From positions 58,448,096 through 58,512,095 of the forward strand of contig OX365944.1 in NCBI GenBank assembly GCA_947247005.1: a stretch of 64,000 bases of DNA, given 5' to 3'. Position 1 is the first letter of the stretch, and each line of letters begins with the position of its first letter. Source of the stretch: Spisula solida. Taxonomy: Eukaryota; Mollusca; Bivalvia; Venerida; Mactridae. Below, in pieces: positions 23,301-34,540 of the stretch. Under the pieces are notes generated by a model that saw nothing but the letters and a program-made list of their open reading frames with translations, was not told the DNA's origin and ran no database searches. The position numbers and the translations under genes were made by a program.

Positions 23301-26196
23301 CTGTGAAGTTTGGTTGAAATTGGCCAAGTTGTTTAGAAGGAGACGTCGTTTGAATTAATTGTTGACAGACGCACGGACTGACGATCCAGCAAATATGACG
23401 AAATCGGACCGACCTCGAAATATCGGTAAAATTCGCGCCATTAAGCCGCCATCAAACCGACGGCGGGATGACGTCGGTGCGTTTCAATTTACTGCTGCCT
23501 ATGTTGCATTACACACTCCTGTTTTTGAAACAAATTAATTGTCCATCCTAAATCTAAAAATTCAAATTGATCTTTAAAAAGAAACTTATGAACACACTAG
23601 TGTCATTTTAAGTATAATTATCGGCCGAAAGTCGGTATGATATCGGGGCTGTCAACTTCGCGCTGCTCATTTTGCAATATCAACACAATCCTGCTTTCTT
23701 GAACGAAATGAATATTTCGTATTCTAAATAATATAAAATATTAAATAAATTGAAGAAGAAGCATCAAAGCAAATTTAAGCAGTATATCATTGTAACATCG
23801 GCACAATTTCGGTTTGACGTCGGACCAATGTTGGTTGGAGTTCTGACCTATGTCAAATTCGTAAGAACGGTGTTTTTTAATAAAGTTTTTAGTTACTTTG
23901 TCATCATATTCCTGTCATAGTTGAAAATATCCTATGATGTTGATAAAAAGACAGTTATAAAAATGGTCAGTTAGACGTCGGATAAACGTCGTATCAAAGT
24001 CGGGCGTTTCCATAAAGGGAGGTAATAAAATATATAAAATTATCTTATAAAAACATTCAATTGGTCAAAATAACATTTTTATACAAGAGTTAAGTATATC
24101 TAATGGTTATATATATGGTGGGGAAAAATTCAGAGTTATATTATAAAATCATACATAAATTTCCAAAAAGTAAATTAAAATATGGTATATAGGCCTATTC
24201 ATTTGTATAGAAATTACAATCACTTGTAGTAAAATATTTTGAAATAATTATGGAGCAAGACTTCTGCTGCTCGAAGTTCTGCCGGAAATTTCGAGAGAAC
24301 ACCAAAACGCAGAAAATATACTTTTGAGAAAAAGATCTCAAACAAATACACCCAAATAAATTTTTGGTTGGATTAGACCAATGTCATGTCGGTCCGACAT
24401 CAATTTGATACTGGTTTTAAGTCGGTAAAATAATGTCGGTCCAACATCAATATGATGTCGGATTGATGTCGCTTTGCGATATCGGGCCGATGTAGAAACG
24501 GGTTGCATACGATATTTTACCCGATATAAATGGCGACATCAATTTGATGTCGGGCCGATATATCCATGTTTGCTGGGCTACGGACGACGAGCGATCACAA
24601 AAGCTCACCATGTCGCTGTGTGTCAGGTGTGCTAAAATTAATTAGAAACTTTTTGTCGATCACAATGGTCGCGAAAATGTTTTCTTTTGTCTTGGTATAA
24701 TAGGCCAGTGTTTTGGACAATTCGTTAAATGATAATACTATCGTCTCGAAATGACATTTGTGAACTTTACAAAATGTATTTATTTTATTATAATTATTAT
24801 TTTTCAGTTTCTTGCAAACAGGTTTAGTACAGAGGCTCACTCGTTTGTAATAAAAACGTAAACTTACCCCGTAATCTTTTGGTTCCTCTTCTTGTAGCAC
24901 GATTTCGGGTTCACCTCGTTTCATTCGTTCTACTTGTATTTTCAACTTTAACTCCTCTTTTAACAACGGAGTCATTGAGCTTTGTTTTAATGATGTTCTG
25001 TAGGCTGTGTCAATATCTGACTCTACACGTCTACTTTTACTTGATATAGAATCTTTGTCTATATCTTGCAGAATAGTATTTTTATCATCACTGTCATCAT
25101 CGTCGTCAGCAGTACCGATTTGTTTTATACTTAGTTTTTCTACAATTGCTGATTGAGTACTTGTTGTGCAAAATCGAAACGGTCTTCTCCCAAATCGATC
25201 ACTTTCAGGTGACCTAACGGACATTGGGTATGACGAAACGCGTTTTGCAAAGAACCGGGAACCAGAAATATTACGTGCGCCAAAATCATCAACGGTTTGT
25301 GACGTATGTGATCTACTCGCCTTCGCTGGAGTGCTGGAACTACTATTTACAAATGACACAGGCGTATCTCTTGAAATCTCTTTCACTCCAAGTGCTTCTA
25401 AATTGGGAATATTTCCTTCACCTAGGGAAGAATTTTCTGATTTAGTATCTATCTCAATTCCAATACTATCCAAATTATCAAATATAGAATCATTTGATGC
25501 ATCCGAAATGATAGGATATAAACTATCATTGGAGTCATTGTCAGGCATAGTGTCAGCTAACTCTTTATTAACAGCTTTAACCTCACTTTGTTCGTCATAT
25601 TGATCAACAAAAGAAAGCAAAAAAGGGGACATTCGTCCCTTCAAAGCGGATTGGGTCTGTATCAATGGTGTTGCTATTAAAATTTCTTCTCCGCTTTCCT
25701 CGCTGCTTTCTGTGCTGCATTCTGTGCTGCTCAGACGATCTCGACTTACAGTGGTTGATGTTTTTCCCACCTGATGTCCATATTGAACTCCTTTGCCAGT
25801 AGTTCCAAAGGAAACTGAGGGACTCGCCTCGTACGGCTTTGGAAATTGCTGATTTTCTTCGATATAGGTAATGGGTGGCTGTGGTTTGTTGTCGCATATC
25901 ACTTCTTCAACGTTCGAAAATCCTTCATTTATATCACTAGTGAAATATACGGGTTGTCTTTGACTAAATTGGCGCTGTAGAATATGGACATCATCTGGGA
26001 TTTTGTCTGACGATTCTATGGAAATTGCGACTATATCAAATGTTTTGTTATCAAGCGAAACGGGAAAATGTGATCCTTGCAATGCATCTGAACTTCCAGC
26101 AGTAGATAAACTCATGCATGACTTCACACTCACAGACACTCGATTTGACTCCTTCCGCTTTTCATGAAAACAGAAATTGGTAAAATAATTAGCCAT
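20322..26196 (-). CDS. bZIP gene B, FOS/ATF3-type transcription factor
   Basis: Exons on the minus strand: 26196-24868, 21451-21344 and 20468-20322, all phase 0, giving 527 residues. Exon 2 is 108 nt and encodes the basic region with N459, S462, A463, S466 and R467. Exon 3 gives Leu491, 498 and 505, then His512 and Cys516, the FOS/ATF3 register, and ends 11 residues later. The N-terminal 443 residues are acidic and Ser/Thr-rich with an Asp/Glu cluster, as in an activation region. K413-G443 carries the shared L-K-x-K-I block, here preceded by K-E-E, closely like the ATF3 N-terminal K-E-E-L segment. The chosen ATG is the first in the open frame, with G at +4. Donors are GTAAGT and GTAATA; acceptors TTTTTAG and TTTGCAG. 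Both introns are loaded with repeats (intron 1 about 3.4 kb). TGACATCA, a CRE/ATF-like site, lies at 26348-26355. Confidence 0.85.
20690..21203 (+). pseudogene. LINE 3' fragment in intron 2 of gene B
   Basis: Begins with codons for H-R-L-E-I-E-S-G-R-W, then E-R-K-C-K-I-C-N, L-E-C-S-H-Y and F-W-E-R-P-N-I-P-K-F, the Cys/His segment at the LINE polyprotein C-terminus, with a premature stop and a frame change. The 3' UTR ends GAAATAAATATCTATC followed by a (TATC)-type tail, the usual LINE end. The insertion is antisense to gene B. Confidence 0.7.
22511..22790. mobile_element. Inverted-repeat element, family 4 (partial copy)
   Basis: CTTAGAAAGGTGCATTTGTACT and the following 230 bp match 35755-35985 closely, down to CACTGAGGTGCATTCA. 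It appears nested in the dispersed repeat, and its left end is partly triplicated (AGAAAGGTGCA three times). Non-coding. Confidence 0.6.
23386..24577. mobile_element. Inverted-repeat element nested in the dispersed repeat
   Basis: CCAGCAAATATGACGAAATC at the left mirrors the right end GATATATCCATGTTTGCTGG, with the shared core CCAGCAAA. The interior, about 1.2 kb, repeats short GATGTCGG/CCGACATC words in both orientations, making many small potential hairpins, especially at 24360-24560. No coding capacity. Host-repeat sequence (CGGACTGACGAT and CTACGGACGACGAGCGATCAC) resumes on each side, so the insertion is later than the host repeat. Confidence 0.65.
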
Positions 26197-26608
26197 TGAC
26201 AAATTAACAACGTATTTTCCCAATTACTAGACTACCCTAATGTGTTTTTAATCAAGCTTATTTTCGCCTGAAACAGTAAACCGTTAGGCTTAATATAGTG
26301 ACGGAATGGAAACACTGTCTAACATGAACTCATGGTGTGAACTTTATTGACATCATATTACCTGATGGAAATTAGAAAATAGTACGGGGTAACACATTAA
26401 AGGTAAGTCAGAAGCCTTACTTCATTCCGTTGCGAATATGTATGTTTGTAATACACTAATTTCATTATCTCTATCTTTACCATACGATATCAAATAGAAT
26501 ATCAAAAGGAATATACTTGATTAAATTTGTATGGTAAGGATTATTATTAATGAGACGGCTTGAATACATGCACAATGACATACTAGTATATCGCAAAATA
26601 AAACCAAC
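26197..26608 (-). promoter_or_regulatory. Upstream region of bZIP gene B
   Basis: Contains TGACATCA (26348-26355), one base from the CRE consensus TGACGTCA and a plausible ATF/CREB or FOS/ATF-type site about 150 bp before the start codon. No TATA box is obvious. Autoregulation is a guess. Confidence 0.3.
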
Positions 26609-26850
26609 ATACACTTATCCACTTTTCTAATAGGTGGCTTTTCAAACCCGAAATGCCTTCAACTGTGATCATGATGGCGAAAATGCAAAATAATTTCCCA
26701 TTAATGACCACGCATACTTTGGCGCGTGATTTTGATTTTTAATGATTTGAGTGTAAGGACTATTGCATAACACGTTTGTGTGCAACATATCGTCAAAAAT
26801 TATGATCACAGCTAAACGTATTAGGGTTTGAAAAGTGGTTGAGTGTATTA
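26609..26850. mobile_element. Inverted-repeat element, family 5
   Basis: The left end TACACTTATCCACTTTTC (with TTTTCAAACCC a little inside) mirrors the right end GGGTTTGAAAAGTGGTTGAGTGTA imperfectly. The 242-bp interior is non-coding. Confidence 0.5.
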
Positions 26851-28538
26851 TAAAGAAAGGTAAACGTATTGCAACAGTTTATACGAGGGTGATTCGTAAG
26901 TAATGCAACTCCAGCTGTAACCTTTTATGTGTCGAATTATTCATAATTTAAAACTAAATGCAGTCTAGTACACTACGTTTGCATATTTACATTTTTTCAA
27001 TATTTTAATCCTATATATATATTATTATTATGTTTAACGCACTGCCATACTATACTGCTGAGCTTAATGCACTGTAACATATTACAATGTAATTGTTAAC
27101 ATAAAACGTCGAGTAAAATGATAATAGAAAATCGGACAGGCCGGAAGGCAGCATTCAACTTAAACAGCCGACCTCAGAAAACATAAAACATCACATACCA
27201 CGATTACACCGAAACAATGAAGGAGAACATGAATTTAACCGCTGAAAATCCAAGTTTCATTTGTCAAAAAGTCGAAAGTTCAAATCCCTGCTGTCAAAAA
27301 GCTGAGTGACAGTTTCAGCCATAAGGAAGCCACGGAGGCGAATTGTTTGCCGGATCAGGAGTATATAATTTAATGAATGTTTAAGTCTAACTTTATGCTT
27401 ATCGATGCAGAATTTATGTTTATACGGTGGTCAGTTAATCTTGCCATTAGTGCCACTGTAATTAGTCCAACCCTGTGCCTCTACAACCACATTCACGAGA
27501 ATTCAGAGGTCAAGACCATTAAGCATTACATACCGTCAAATGCGTCAAAGACGAATATTTGCCTTAACTTCTAAACAAAGAGACTTCCTAGTTAACAGTC
27601 GGACTGTCCACTGAGCTCATCGGGCAAGCCTGAGACAATACGAGAGGCGCCCCATTTATATTTAAACAGTGGTGAACATTCGGTGTTTTACACGCTAGTT
27701 AACACGAAATGTCTCTACCGTGTTCAGTGATGTATCAAGTATTCTAACACGATCTGCGGATTAATCGTTTAAATATAGAGCGGACCTAACAATGTTTTAT
27801 TACCCCCATAAAACATACCTATCAAATTGGCTGTTTCTATTTACGCCCAGTATCACGTGACATATTTATGAATGAATGAACGTAAACTTTATAGTAAATT
27901 TTCCTCGAGTCACGATGACAAGCGGCGAGTTGCACGAGAATCCAGTGTTACAGCTATGACGCATCTATTTTTAGAAACTCCAATATACTCTAGAAACCAA
28001 GTTTTATTAAAGCTTCTGATAATCAATTCATTTATATTTTTCATTTTATGAAATAGATACCATATACTCGTGTTATTAAAATTGTTTCAATGTTTAAAAT
28101 GTGGTATTTCCTTCAGAACATTACGAAGGTCGTTTTCATTAACGAGGGAGGTAATTGTACCAGCTAATAAGACACTCAATTTCAGCGTGGAATTATGTTC
28201 AATGTCAAATGGGTGAAAATGGAATGCGCGCAGTTAAATAGTGCTACGCACTCGTGATTTAATTTTTCCGCATCCGAACTCCTGCCCGTGTTTTATTCAC
28301 CGACAATAAACGCGAACAGATTTTTATTTCTTAAACATATTAATTATTATACACTCGCTATTTACTTTACTATTTACTTTGAACCAATTTTGAGGGGAGT
28401 TGTTATTGGCCTTAATCTAAATGACAGTGTTTACATTTTCTCTTCTTTAATCAACGCTACAATAATACGACATCGGCAATTTACAATTTTGGTGTTTATA
28501 CTTCTTCACATTCGTGTTTTTATATAAATTTAAGGTAC
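26851..28538. other. Intergenic, no gene seen
   Basis: No supported exon, although the candidate exon at 28539-28835 would need downstream exons here on the minus strand. ATCACGTGAC at about 27853 is an E-box palindrome. Confidence 0.4.
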
Positions 28539-28835
28539 CTTATGGTGTTTACGCATGGATTTGAAGCGGGGCCCTGAAAACCACCATATTCCTAGCGTGG
28601 TTGCTAGAAAAGAGATGTGGCAAATATCATGAACATCCGTCCACTTTGTCCAGTAGTGAATAAATGAGTTCCGTTTTACCATTATAATAACTGCACATGT
28701 CACGCAACCGGCCGCAAATACAGGGGACTTAACAAATTGCATTTTTGAACTTTTGCATAGAATCTCGAACAATTTGTCAAATCTAGCAAATTGTTCTTTT
28801 ACTGCAAATTCCAGAATGATAGAATGACAAAACAT
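28539..28835 (-). CDS. Possible first exon of a small membrane protein
   Basis: ATG in the context GACAATG opens 99 codons ending at CATAAG|GTACCT, a phase-0 donor. Two hydrophobic segments are visible, about residues 43-53 and 75-87. The second, with H-I-S-F-L-A-T-T-L-G-I-W-W-F-S-G and a basic tail R-F-K-S-M-R-K-H-H-K, resembles the first membrane segment and following basic turn of TMEM205-like proteins; this is a loose resemblance only. No downstream exon was found in the expected direction, so it may be a lone, decayed or chance exon. Confidence 0.3.
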
Positions 28836-29223
28836 TGTCTCGTCAGAGATGAAATGGTTATTACAATTAGCTTTCCGTGGTAGACGATATAAAGAAATTT
28901 GTGCTTTCCGGAGTTTGGCATGTGCTATTTTCTAAATGAATACATTAACCGTTCCGATGGATGCTCACAACTTTGTTGCAGTCTCACTTTTTGTTGTTGG
29001 ATATACCTTAGACATTATATAAACAAATAGTACTACATCAACCTTTTCTACAGAAGTTCTAACAACACCTTATGTGTGCTTCTGTGTGTGAGTGTTTGGC
29101 CTTAAAAATGCAAAACAGCATACTCTACTAAAGAGTTGTACATGCATTTGGGTTTGACCATTTAGCGATGATCGTGCAAGTATATTAATGTTAAACTGAT
29201 TCATTAATAGACGCGATTTCAAA

Positions 29224-29886
29224 TACACTCGGCAAAACTTATAAGTACACACGTGGTACATGTATTACCTAATAACTTTTTATTTTTTGAATTATTTTTG
29301 CATTAAGTTTTGTGTACATGGTATTGACTATCACAGGACTGGATAAGTTTTTTCTTCAAAATTAAATACAGCGGTTCATTGAACCATGAAACATCAAAAA
29401 CCGTAAAATGGCCGAGAAATTGACGCATAGGTGCAAATTAATTTAAGTATGGAAAATTTGAATTAAAGATTTATCGTGAAATTAAAAACACATAAAATAA
29501 TTCGATTTTTCACACAACAACATGGGTGTTTTTTTACTTTTGTTGTTTTTTTACTTTTAAAAATATTTTTTATTTTTATTGCCAAGGGGAGTTAACCATG
29601 TCCGAAATTGCATTTTTTATCCAAAATCGATATTTCTAAACCTAAATTTGGGCTTGTTCCTATCAATGTTTTCTTTATTACTGTGTCTGTGATAAGAGCA
29701 TATTACTTGAAACCGAACTGTATCAGCGCAGCGGGGCCATATATATGTGCATTAGCTACCTGACAATCGCCCGATGAACACACGGCATTATTGTGTGATT
29801 TTAGATTCTGCTGATGTCATCATTAGTTTATTCTAGTTGTGACAATTTTAATCAGATGTGTGTAGTTATAAGTTTTGCCGAGTGTA
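29224..29886. mobile_element. Inverted-repeat element with TA ends, family 6
   Basis: TACACTCGGCAAAACTTATA at 29224 is exactly inverted at the right end, TATAAGTTTTGCCGAGTGTA, and the match continues inward with one change (AGTACACAC against GTGTGTAGT), about 29 bp in all. TA at both outer edges suits a Tc1/mariner-type target site. The 663-bp interior is T-rich and non-coding. Confidence 0.75.
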
Positions 29887-30059
29887 TGACATTTTGTTTT
29901 TCAACTTTATCATGAAAGCATTATATTAAGGATGGTCATCATTCATCAATATTCAAGTATTAGCGGCGCACCTCGCGTATAAGAATGTTAATATGATGTT
30001 AACACTCCAATGCGTGTCCAGGCAAATAAGTTTTAAACATGGAATGGATGAGAATGAAA

Positions 30060-30935
30060 GACAAGAGGGCGATGATGACCCAATATCGCTCACCTGATTA
30101 TACATGAAACCCTGCACAGTTTTCACCCAAGGGAATAATTTGAACATCTTGGTAGAAAACCACAAGATGATGCTACATTCTAATTATCAAAACTCTAGGC
30201 AGTGTAGTTTTAGGCAAGAAGAGTTTAATATGTTTTCCCTATATAAATCTATGTAAAACTGTGACCCCCGGGTGGGGCCAATTTTGACCCCTGGGGCTTA
30301 ATTTGAAACATCTTGGTAGAGGACCACTAGATGATGCTCCATACCAAATATCAAAGCTCTATGCAGTGAAGATTTTTATATGTTTTCCCAATATAAGTCT
30401 ATGTAAAATGGTGACCCCAGGACGGGACCAATTTTGACCCGAGGGGAATAATTTGAACAATCTTTGTAGAGGACCTGCAGCTGATTCTACATACCAAATG
30501 TGAAAGCCCTGGGCCAAGCCGTTTCGAAAGAGAAGACTTTTTAAGGTTTTCACTATATAACTCTATGTAAACATAAGGGCCCCGGGACGGGGCCAATATT
30601 GACCCCAGGGACATAACTTGACCAATCTTTGTAGAGGACCTCAAGGTGATGCTACATACCAAATATGAAAGCTCTAGGCCTTACGGTTTCAGGGACGAAG
30701 ATTTTTGAAGTTTCCTTTTTGAAAATCTATTTTTAGCCCGTGTGACCTAGTTATGCGACGGACCAGAAAATTTTTAACAACTTTGGTAGAGGTCCATCCG
30801 AGGAACATTCCTGTAAAGTTTTATCAAATTTGGCCTAGCGGTTTAGGAGGAGAAGTCGTTTGAAGAAATTGTTGACGGACGGACGACGGACATCTCGGTA
30901 TGACGAAACCTCACCGGTCAGGTGAGCTAAAAAAA
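30060..30935. mobile_element. Dispersed bivalve-type repeat with internal tandem units
   Basis: Begins ACAAGAGGGCGATGATGACC followed by ATATCGCTCACCTG, and ends with GACGGACGGACGACGG then CAGGTGAGCTAAAA. Inside are four or five degenerate units of about 140 bp, each with TTTGTAGAGGACC, CTACATACCAAAT and TGACCCC(A/G)GG. The frames on the minus strand here are shadows of the repeat. Confidence 0.7.
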
Positions 30936-31207
30936 GGTTTACATGCTTCCGGTTTTGTCACAAACAAACCGGCCGGTTGTCTAATGTTAGAGGTTGCACA
31001 TCGTGAACGGAATGATGTGAACGGAATGATTACCAAGGTAGTACAGATGTAACTTGTACATAGCTTCCTTGTTTGGTATAAATGTAATGTCATGATTGGT
31101 TGGTTCAGTGTCACGACTAACGGTATGTGACTGAGTAGGTTTCATAGTTATAAACTGTGAGTTATTCTTCTACCCCACCAAAACGTTTAATAATATCAAC
31201 AGCATCA

Positions 31208-31720
31208 GCCTTGCGTTCAAGGAAACAATACGTGACGTACGTTTCGCACCTGGTACGCACCTGTTATTCGTTGAACGATATGTTTAAAAACATGTTTTAC
31301 ACGTACGCCAAGTTTGGCTTACCATATAACTAACTTACCTGCGTTCAAGGAAAAATAACGTAACGCACGTTTCGTACCTGGTACGTACCAGGTACGAAAC
31401 GTTTTGTACCATTTGCGTACCAGGTACGAAACGTTTTGTACCTGGTACGAAACGTGCGTCGATGTGATTTTTCCTTGAACGCAGGGCATATCCGGAGATG
31501 GTGTACGAGTATTTGTGTTATTAAACAAAATGGCGGAGAGATGCAAACAAAAGAATGTGAATGGTAAAACCAGTGCATCCGTACATATTTCGAAATGAGA
31601 ACGAAAAAAGCGGGTATTTATTGTTTGCCGCAAACGAAGCGTACAACGAAGGATTATAGCGATAAAAACCCGTGATTTTTAAACATGTTTGTAGGTAGTT
31701 TTCCTTGAACGTAGGGCAGT
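31208..31720. mobile_element. Nested inverted-repeat elements with CTGCGTTCAAGGAAA ends
   Basis: Outer ends TTGCGTTCAAGGAAA and TTTTCCTTGAACGTAGGG bracket an inner element at 31338-31485 whose ends CCTGCGTTCAAGGAAAAAT and ATTTTTCCTTGAACGCAGG are a near-perfect inverted pair. The inner core is itself palindromic, repeating CGTTTCGTACCTGGTACG and its inverse. The right half of the outer element includes AAAATGGCGGAGAG at 31529, with ATG AAT-ending codons and GTAAAA after it, resembling a promoter-proximal start, but no gene could be followed. Confidence 0.65.
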
Positions 31721-32010
31721 TGAAGTTTCTACACGTACCTGTAGATCGAAAACGATTATTGAGCCGTGACTGCACTTTAAAGTATATACTTTATATAGTG
31801 GATACCAAAACAAAAGGTTACGGCTCTGAGGCTTGATTTGATCTATAATTTGGATCATTATAAAAAGAAGTTGGTATTTATTTTGTTCGTAAATAGTTAA
31901 CAATAACAAAGACATGGTTAGACAGATTTAACATGAAATAGAACGACGCTGTTACTGCATGTGTTATGTGGTTTAATAATGAAATTATTGACTACCGATA
32001 TACGTGCACA

Positions 32011-32557
32011 TTAAAGGTGCTGCCTCACAGATTGGGCTAAAATTTTGTATATCGTGATTTTCTAACCTAACCAAGTATTGAGTGTAATAGAAAGCCACTG
32101 ACGGTTGTTTTATGAAAGATTATGTGCAAAAAAGCAATTTTATCCACTCTCGATGTCGCCCACTGCGTATTTTTTACTTGATAAAAAGCGCTAAGTTTCC
32201 CTCCAACATGCTTTGTGAATTATTTAAAGCACCCGTGATCGAACTGTAACATCAACAAACTACAGCGTAAACATCAGTGAGATATTTGGTTTGGTTTTCG
32301 ATTTGTTTTCATCAAATTCGAACAAATTTCAGGCAATTTAAGTAATAGTAGTTTTAATTTTATAGGGTATTAATACCCTATAGAATTTTTGATGTAAAAA
32401 TACTAGATAACTACAAAATGCCGAAGTTTCTCAAGTTATTTTAGATGCCAGTGTGGTTGTTTATGAGATATACAGGCAACTATACCAAAATTACGCGAAT
32501 ATTTAACAACTTAATTTTATTTTTGCAATTTACCAATATGTGAGGCAGTCCCTTTAA
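32011..32557. mobile_element. TTAA-flanked inverted-repeat element, family 7
   Basis: TTAA then AGGTGCTGCCTCACAGATTGG at the left; CCAATATGTGAGGCAGTCCCT then TTAA at the right. This gives inverted ends of about 21 bp with few mismatches and a TTAA target duplication, as for piggyBac/Kolobok-type elements. Interior 540 bp, non-coding. Confidence 0.8.
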
Positions 32558-32710
32558 GAAAACTGTTCGCTGTATAGATTTCATGATTTAAGTAATTAAA
32601 ATAAAGTCAACCTTTGTACGTGAATTAATACCAGTGACGCTTTGTTTTATACAAATGACAGAGTGAGTAAGTTATTATTTAATGTATTTTACAAACCGGA
32701 AGTCGCCAAA

Positions 32711-32956
32711 ATGGCGTCATCCCAACCTATTTACGCATCACACTACATTTGTACATGTTTATTGCGTAAAAAAGACAATGATTTACCGGACAAAGAAAGC
32801 AGCAATCCTCAGAAACAACAGAGCACAACGGTGTACAAAAATGAACTAACAGTTAGGTGGAAAGGAAATGTGACAAAAATACGACTCAACACTCCGACAG
32901 CCTGTCGCATCAGTCAGTCAATCATAGCCGTAGTTAAAGCCACAAACAAAAACTAA
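32711..32956 (+). CDS. Possible short ORF behind an ETS/YY1-like promoter motif
   Basis: AACCGGAAGTCGCCAAAATGGCG combines an ETS-type CCGGAAGT with a YY1-type AAAATGGCG at the ATG, a combination common at animal housekeeping starts. The frame runs 81 codons and is Lys/Asn/Gln-rich with no recognised domain. Its last part (from about 32884) lies in the sequence that became a 41-bp minisatellite in gene C intron 1, which argues against coding constraint there. Confidence 0.25.
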   Translation: MASSQPIYASHYICTCLLRKKDNDLPDKESSNPQKQQSTTVYKNELTVRWKGNVTKIRLNTPTACRISQSIIAVVKATNKN

Positions 32957-33140
32957 TCACTAGGACAACCATACAGATAAACCTTCCTTCGTGCCATACA
33001 TCACAAGGGCACATCACAAGGGCAAACGTACATCACAAGGACAAACGCCAAAAGAAAAGATACAACGAGGAAAATAGACCTTGTTATGTGTAAGTTATAA
33101 CGTGGGCATGCAATGCAAACATAAGAAGATTGATGAAATT
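32800..33140 (+). repeat. Duplicated segment holding one ancestral minisatellite unit
   Basis: The left flank (AAATGAAC..CAGTTAG..AAAGGAA), one unit with ACACTCCGACA and CTGTCGCATCAGTCAGTCAA at 32887-32924, and the right flank (CATAG..TAAAGC..ACAAACAA and later TATAACGTGG) all have counterparts at about 38407-38440 and 39300-39450. Here there is one unit; there, 21. Confidence 0.7.
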
Positions 33141-34448
33141 GAAATATTAAAAGATCTAACAAAAAATGACTTGTTATAGGAACTCTTTCATAAATTAACA
33201 ATGTTTAGTCTTGCTACATAAGTACCAATACAACACAAGTACCTTACGGACAAACATGCGCAGTAAACATGTCAGCCATGGAAAACCTTTCGTCTATAAC
33301 TAATATTATGAAGAAAGACTCAATCTATGGAAAATCTCCACAATATTTCATTAACAAACATACCAGCCGAATGAATCACCGCACAATACGTACGTCCGTT
33401 CAATCAGTATGGTCGCAGTGCGACCATATTTAACAAAGTGGCACGTAGTATTTCGTCATAATTAAAAACAGATGCATATAGATACATACCAATAGTTTTT
33501 TTATTAATTCCACGTAACAATTACACATTTATATGTATATTCCCCCAAGCCGGAGATGGTTTCCCGGCTTTTATAAATAGCGATCGAGGGAAACCATTTA
33601 TTTATACACAAAACCCCAATACCCCAATTATACATGTATAGGCCGTATGTACATGTAAACGCTTTAAGTCGACTTTATTGATAAGTCTAATAAAATATTT
33701 AAATTACATCTTTGCTATCGCTATATATGACATTATTGTAATATGTTATGTGACCATCACAGCGATATTTCTACCCTTCCTTAGATGAAAAGAAACAAGC
33801 ATCAGCTACGATGCATAAATGACTTTTCTTCTTAAGTAGAATCATAATAAATTGCTAGCACTTCATTTCCTCTCTTGGATACGTACGTATATGTACAATA
33901 CCAACATCCGTTTGTATAGGTATAAATACAAGAGGCACATGTAAAACCATTAATCAATACAATTACACTATACAGTTAAACTACTATCATGTTTTATATC
34001 CATAGCAACAGTTGTACAAAATCAGGGGCCGTTACAGTATGTCACACGAAAGTATCGTACAGTATGTCACACGAAAGTATCGTGTACAATGAAATGTAGA
34101 ATTTTATTACATTTTTCTTGACTACATCAATATGTGTATCACTATTTACGCAAGTTTGATTTGGTTCTAACAAAATTACAATTTTCTTATTGTTTATTAA
34201 TGAATTTGTAAACACAATGTAGATACATTACATGCTGTCAGCAGTGTAGATACCGACAAACCTGTCTGTAAGGTTCATCCATGGAAACCATCATAGTTGT
34301 AGTTGTGTACAGGTGATCTATCATGGTCTGATGGCGGTCCTAGGTAGACAGGTTTTATAATAGTGGTTATTTGTTTATTTGGAGGTTGTCTTTAACACTG
34401 GTTTATCTGTATGTACGAGGGGATTCTGAAAGTTCTGATAACTGAGTA
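33141..34448. other. Intergenic, no gene seen
   Basis: AT-rich. It contains a 31-bp tandem doublet at 34034-34083 (CAGTATGTCACACGAAAGTA) and a short CAAGCCGG/CCGGCTTTT palindrome near 33547. Nothing else supported. Confidence 0.4.
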
Positions 34449-34540
34449 ATAATAATAATAATAATAAAGACTTTATTTTACGAGGAAACTCATTTGACAA
34501 TTAAATTAAATGGCAATCTTCCTTGAGATCCTCAACAATA
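34449..34540 (-). mobile_element. LINE 3' tail (ATT repeat)
   Basis: On the minus strand, GAGTTTCCTCGTAAAATAAAGTC is followed by TTTATTATTATTATTATT. A polyadenylation-like AATAAA next to a trinucleotide tail is the usual ending of mollusc LINEs. No coding part remains. Confidence 0.45.

Larger units (their letters stand above)
22284..24634. mobile_element. Dispersed bivalve-type repeat (GCTCACCTG ends), interrupted
   Basis: Starts CAGAGGGTCTTATGGGCCCTAGTTCGCTCACCTG and ends AAAGCTCACCATGTCGCTGT...CAGGTGTGCTAAAA. Inside are repeated units with TTTTTCCTATCGGTTGCCAT, seen at about 22358, 22910 and 23210. Elements with the same terminal layout occur at 30060, 47490 and 55128 in this window. This copy sits in intron 1 of gene B and is split by the insertion at 23386-24577. 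Confidence 0.65.

Noticed and set aside
24595..24867. C-terminal 90 codons of the gene B open frame
   Set aside because: They follow a strong GTAAGT donor after codon D-Y-G, and the next exon at 21451 continues the bZIP domain. They are read-through into intron and repeat.
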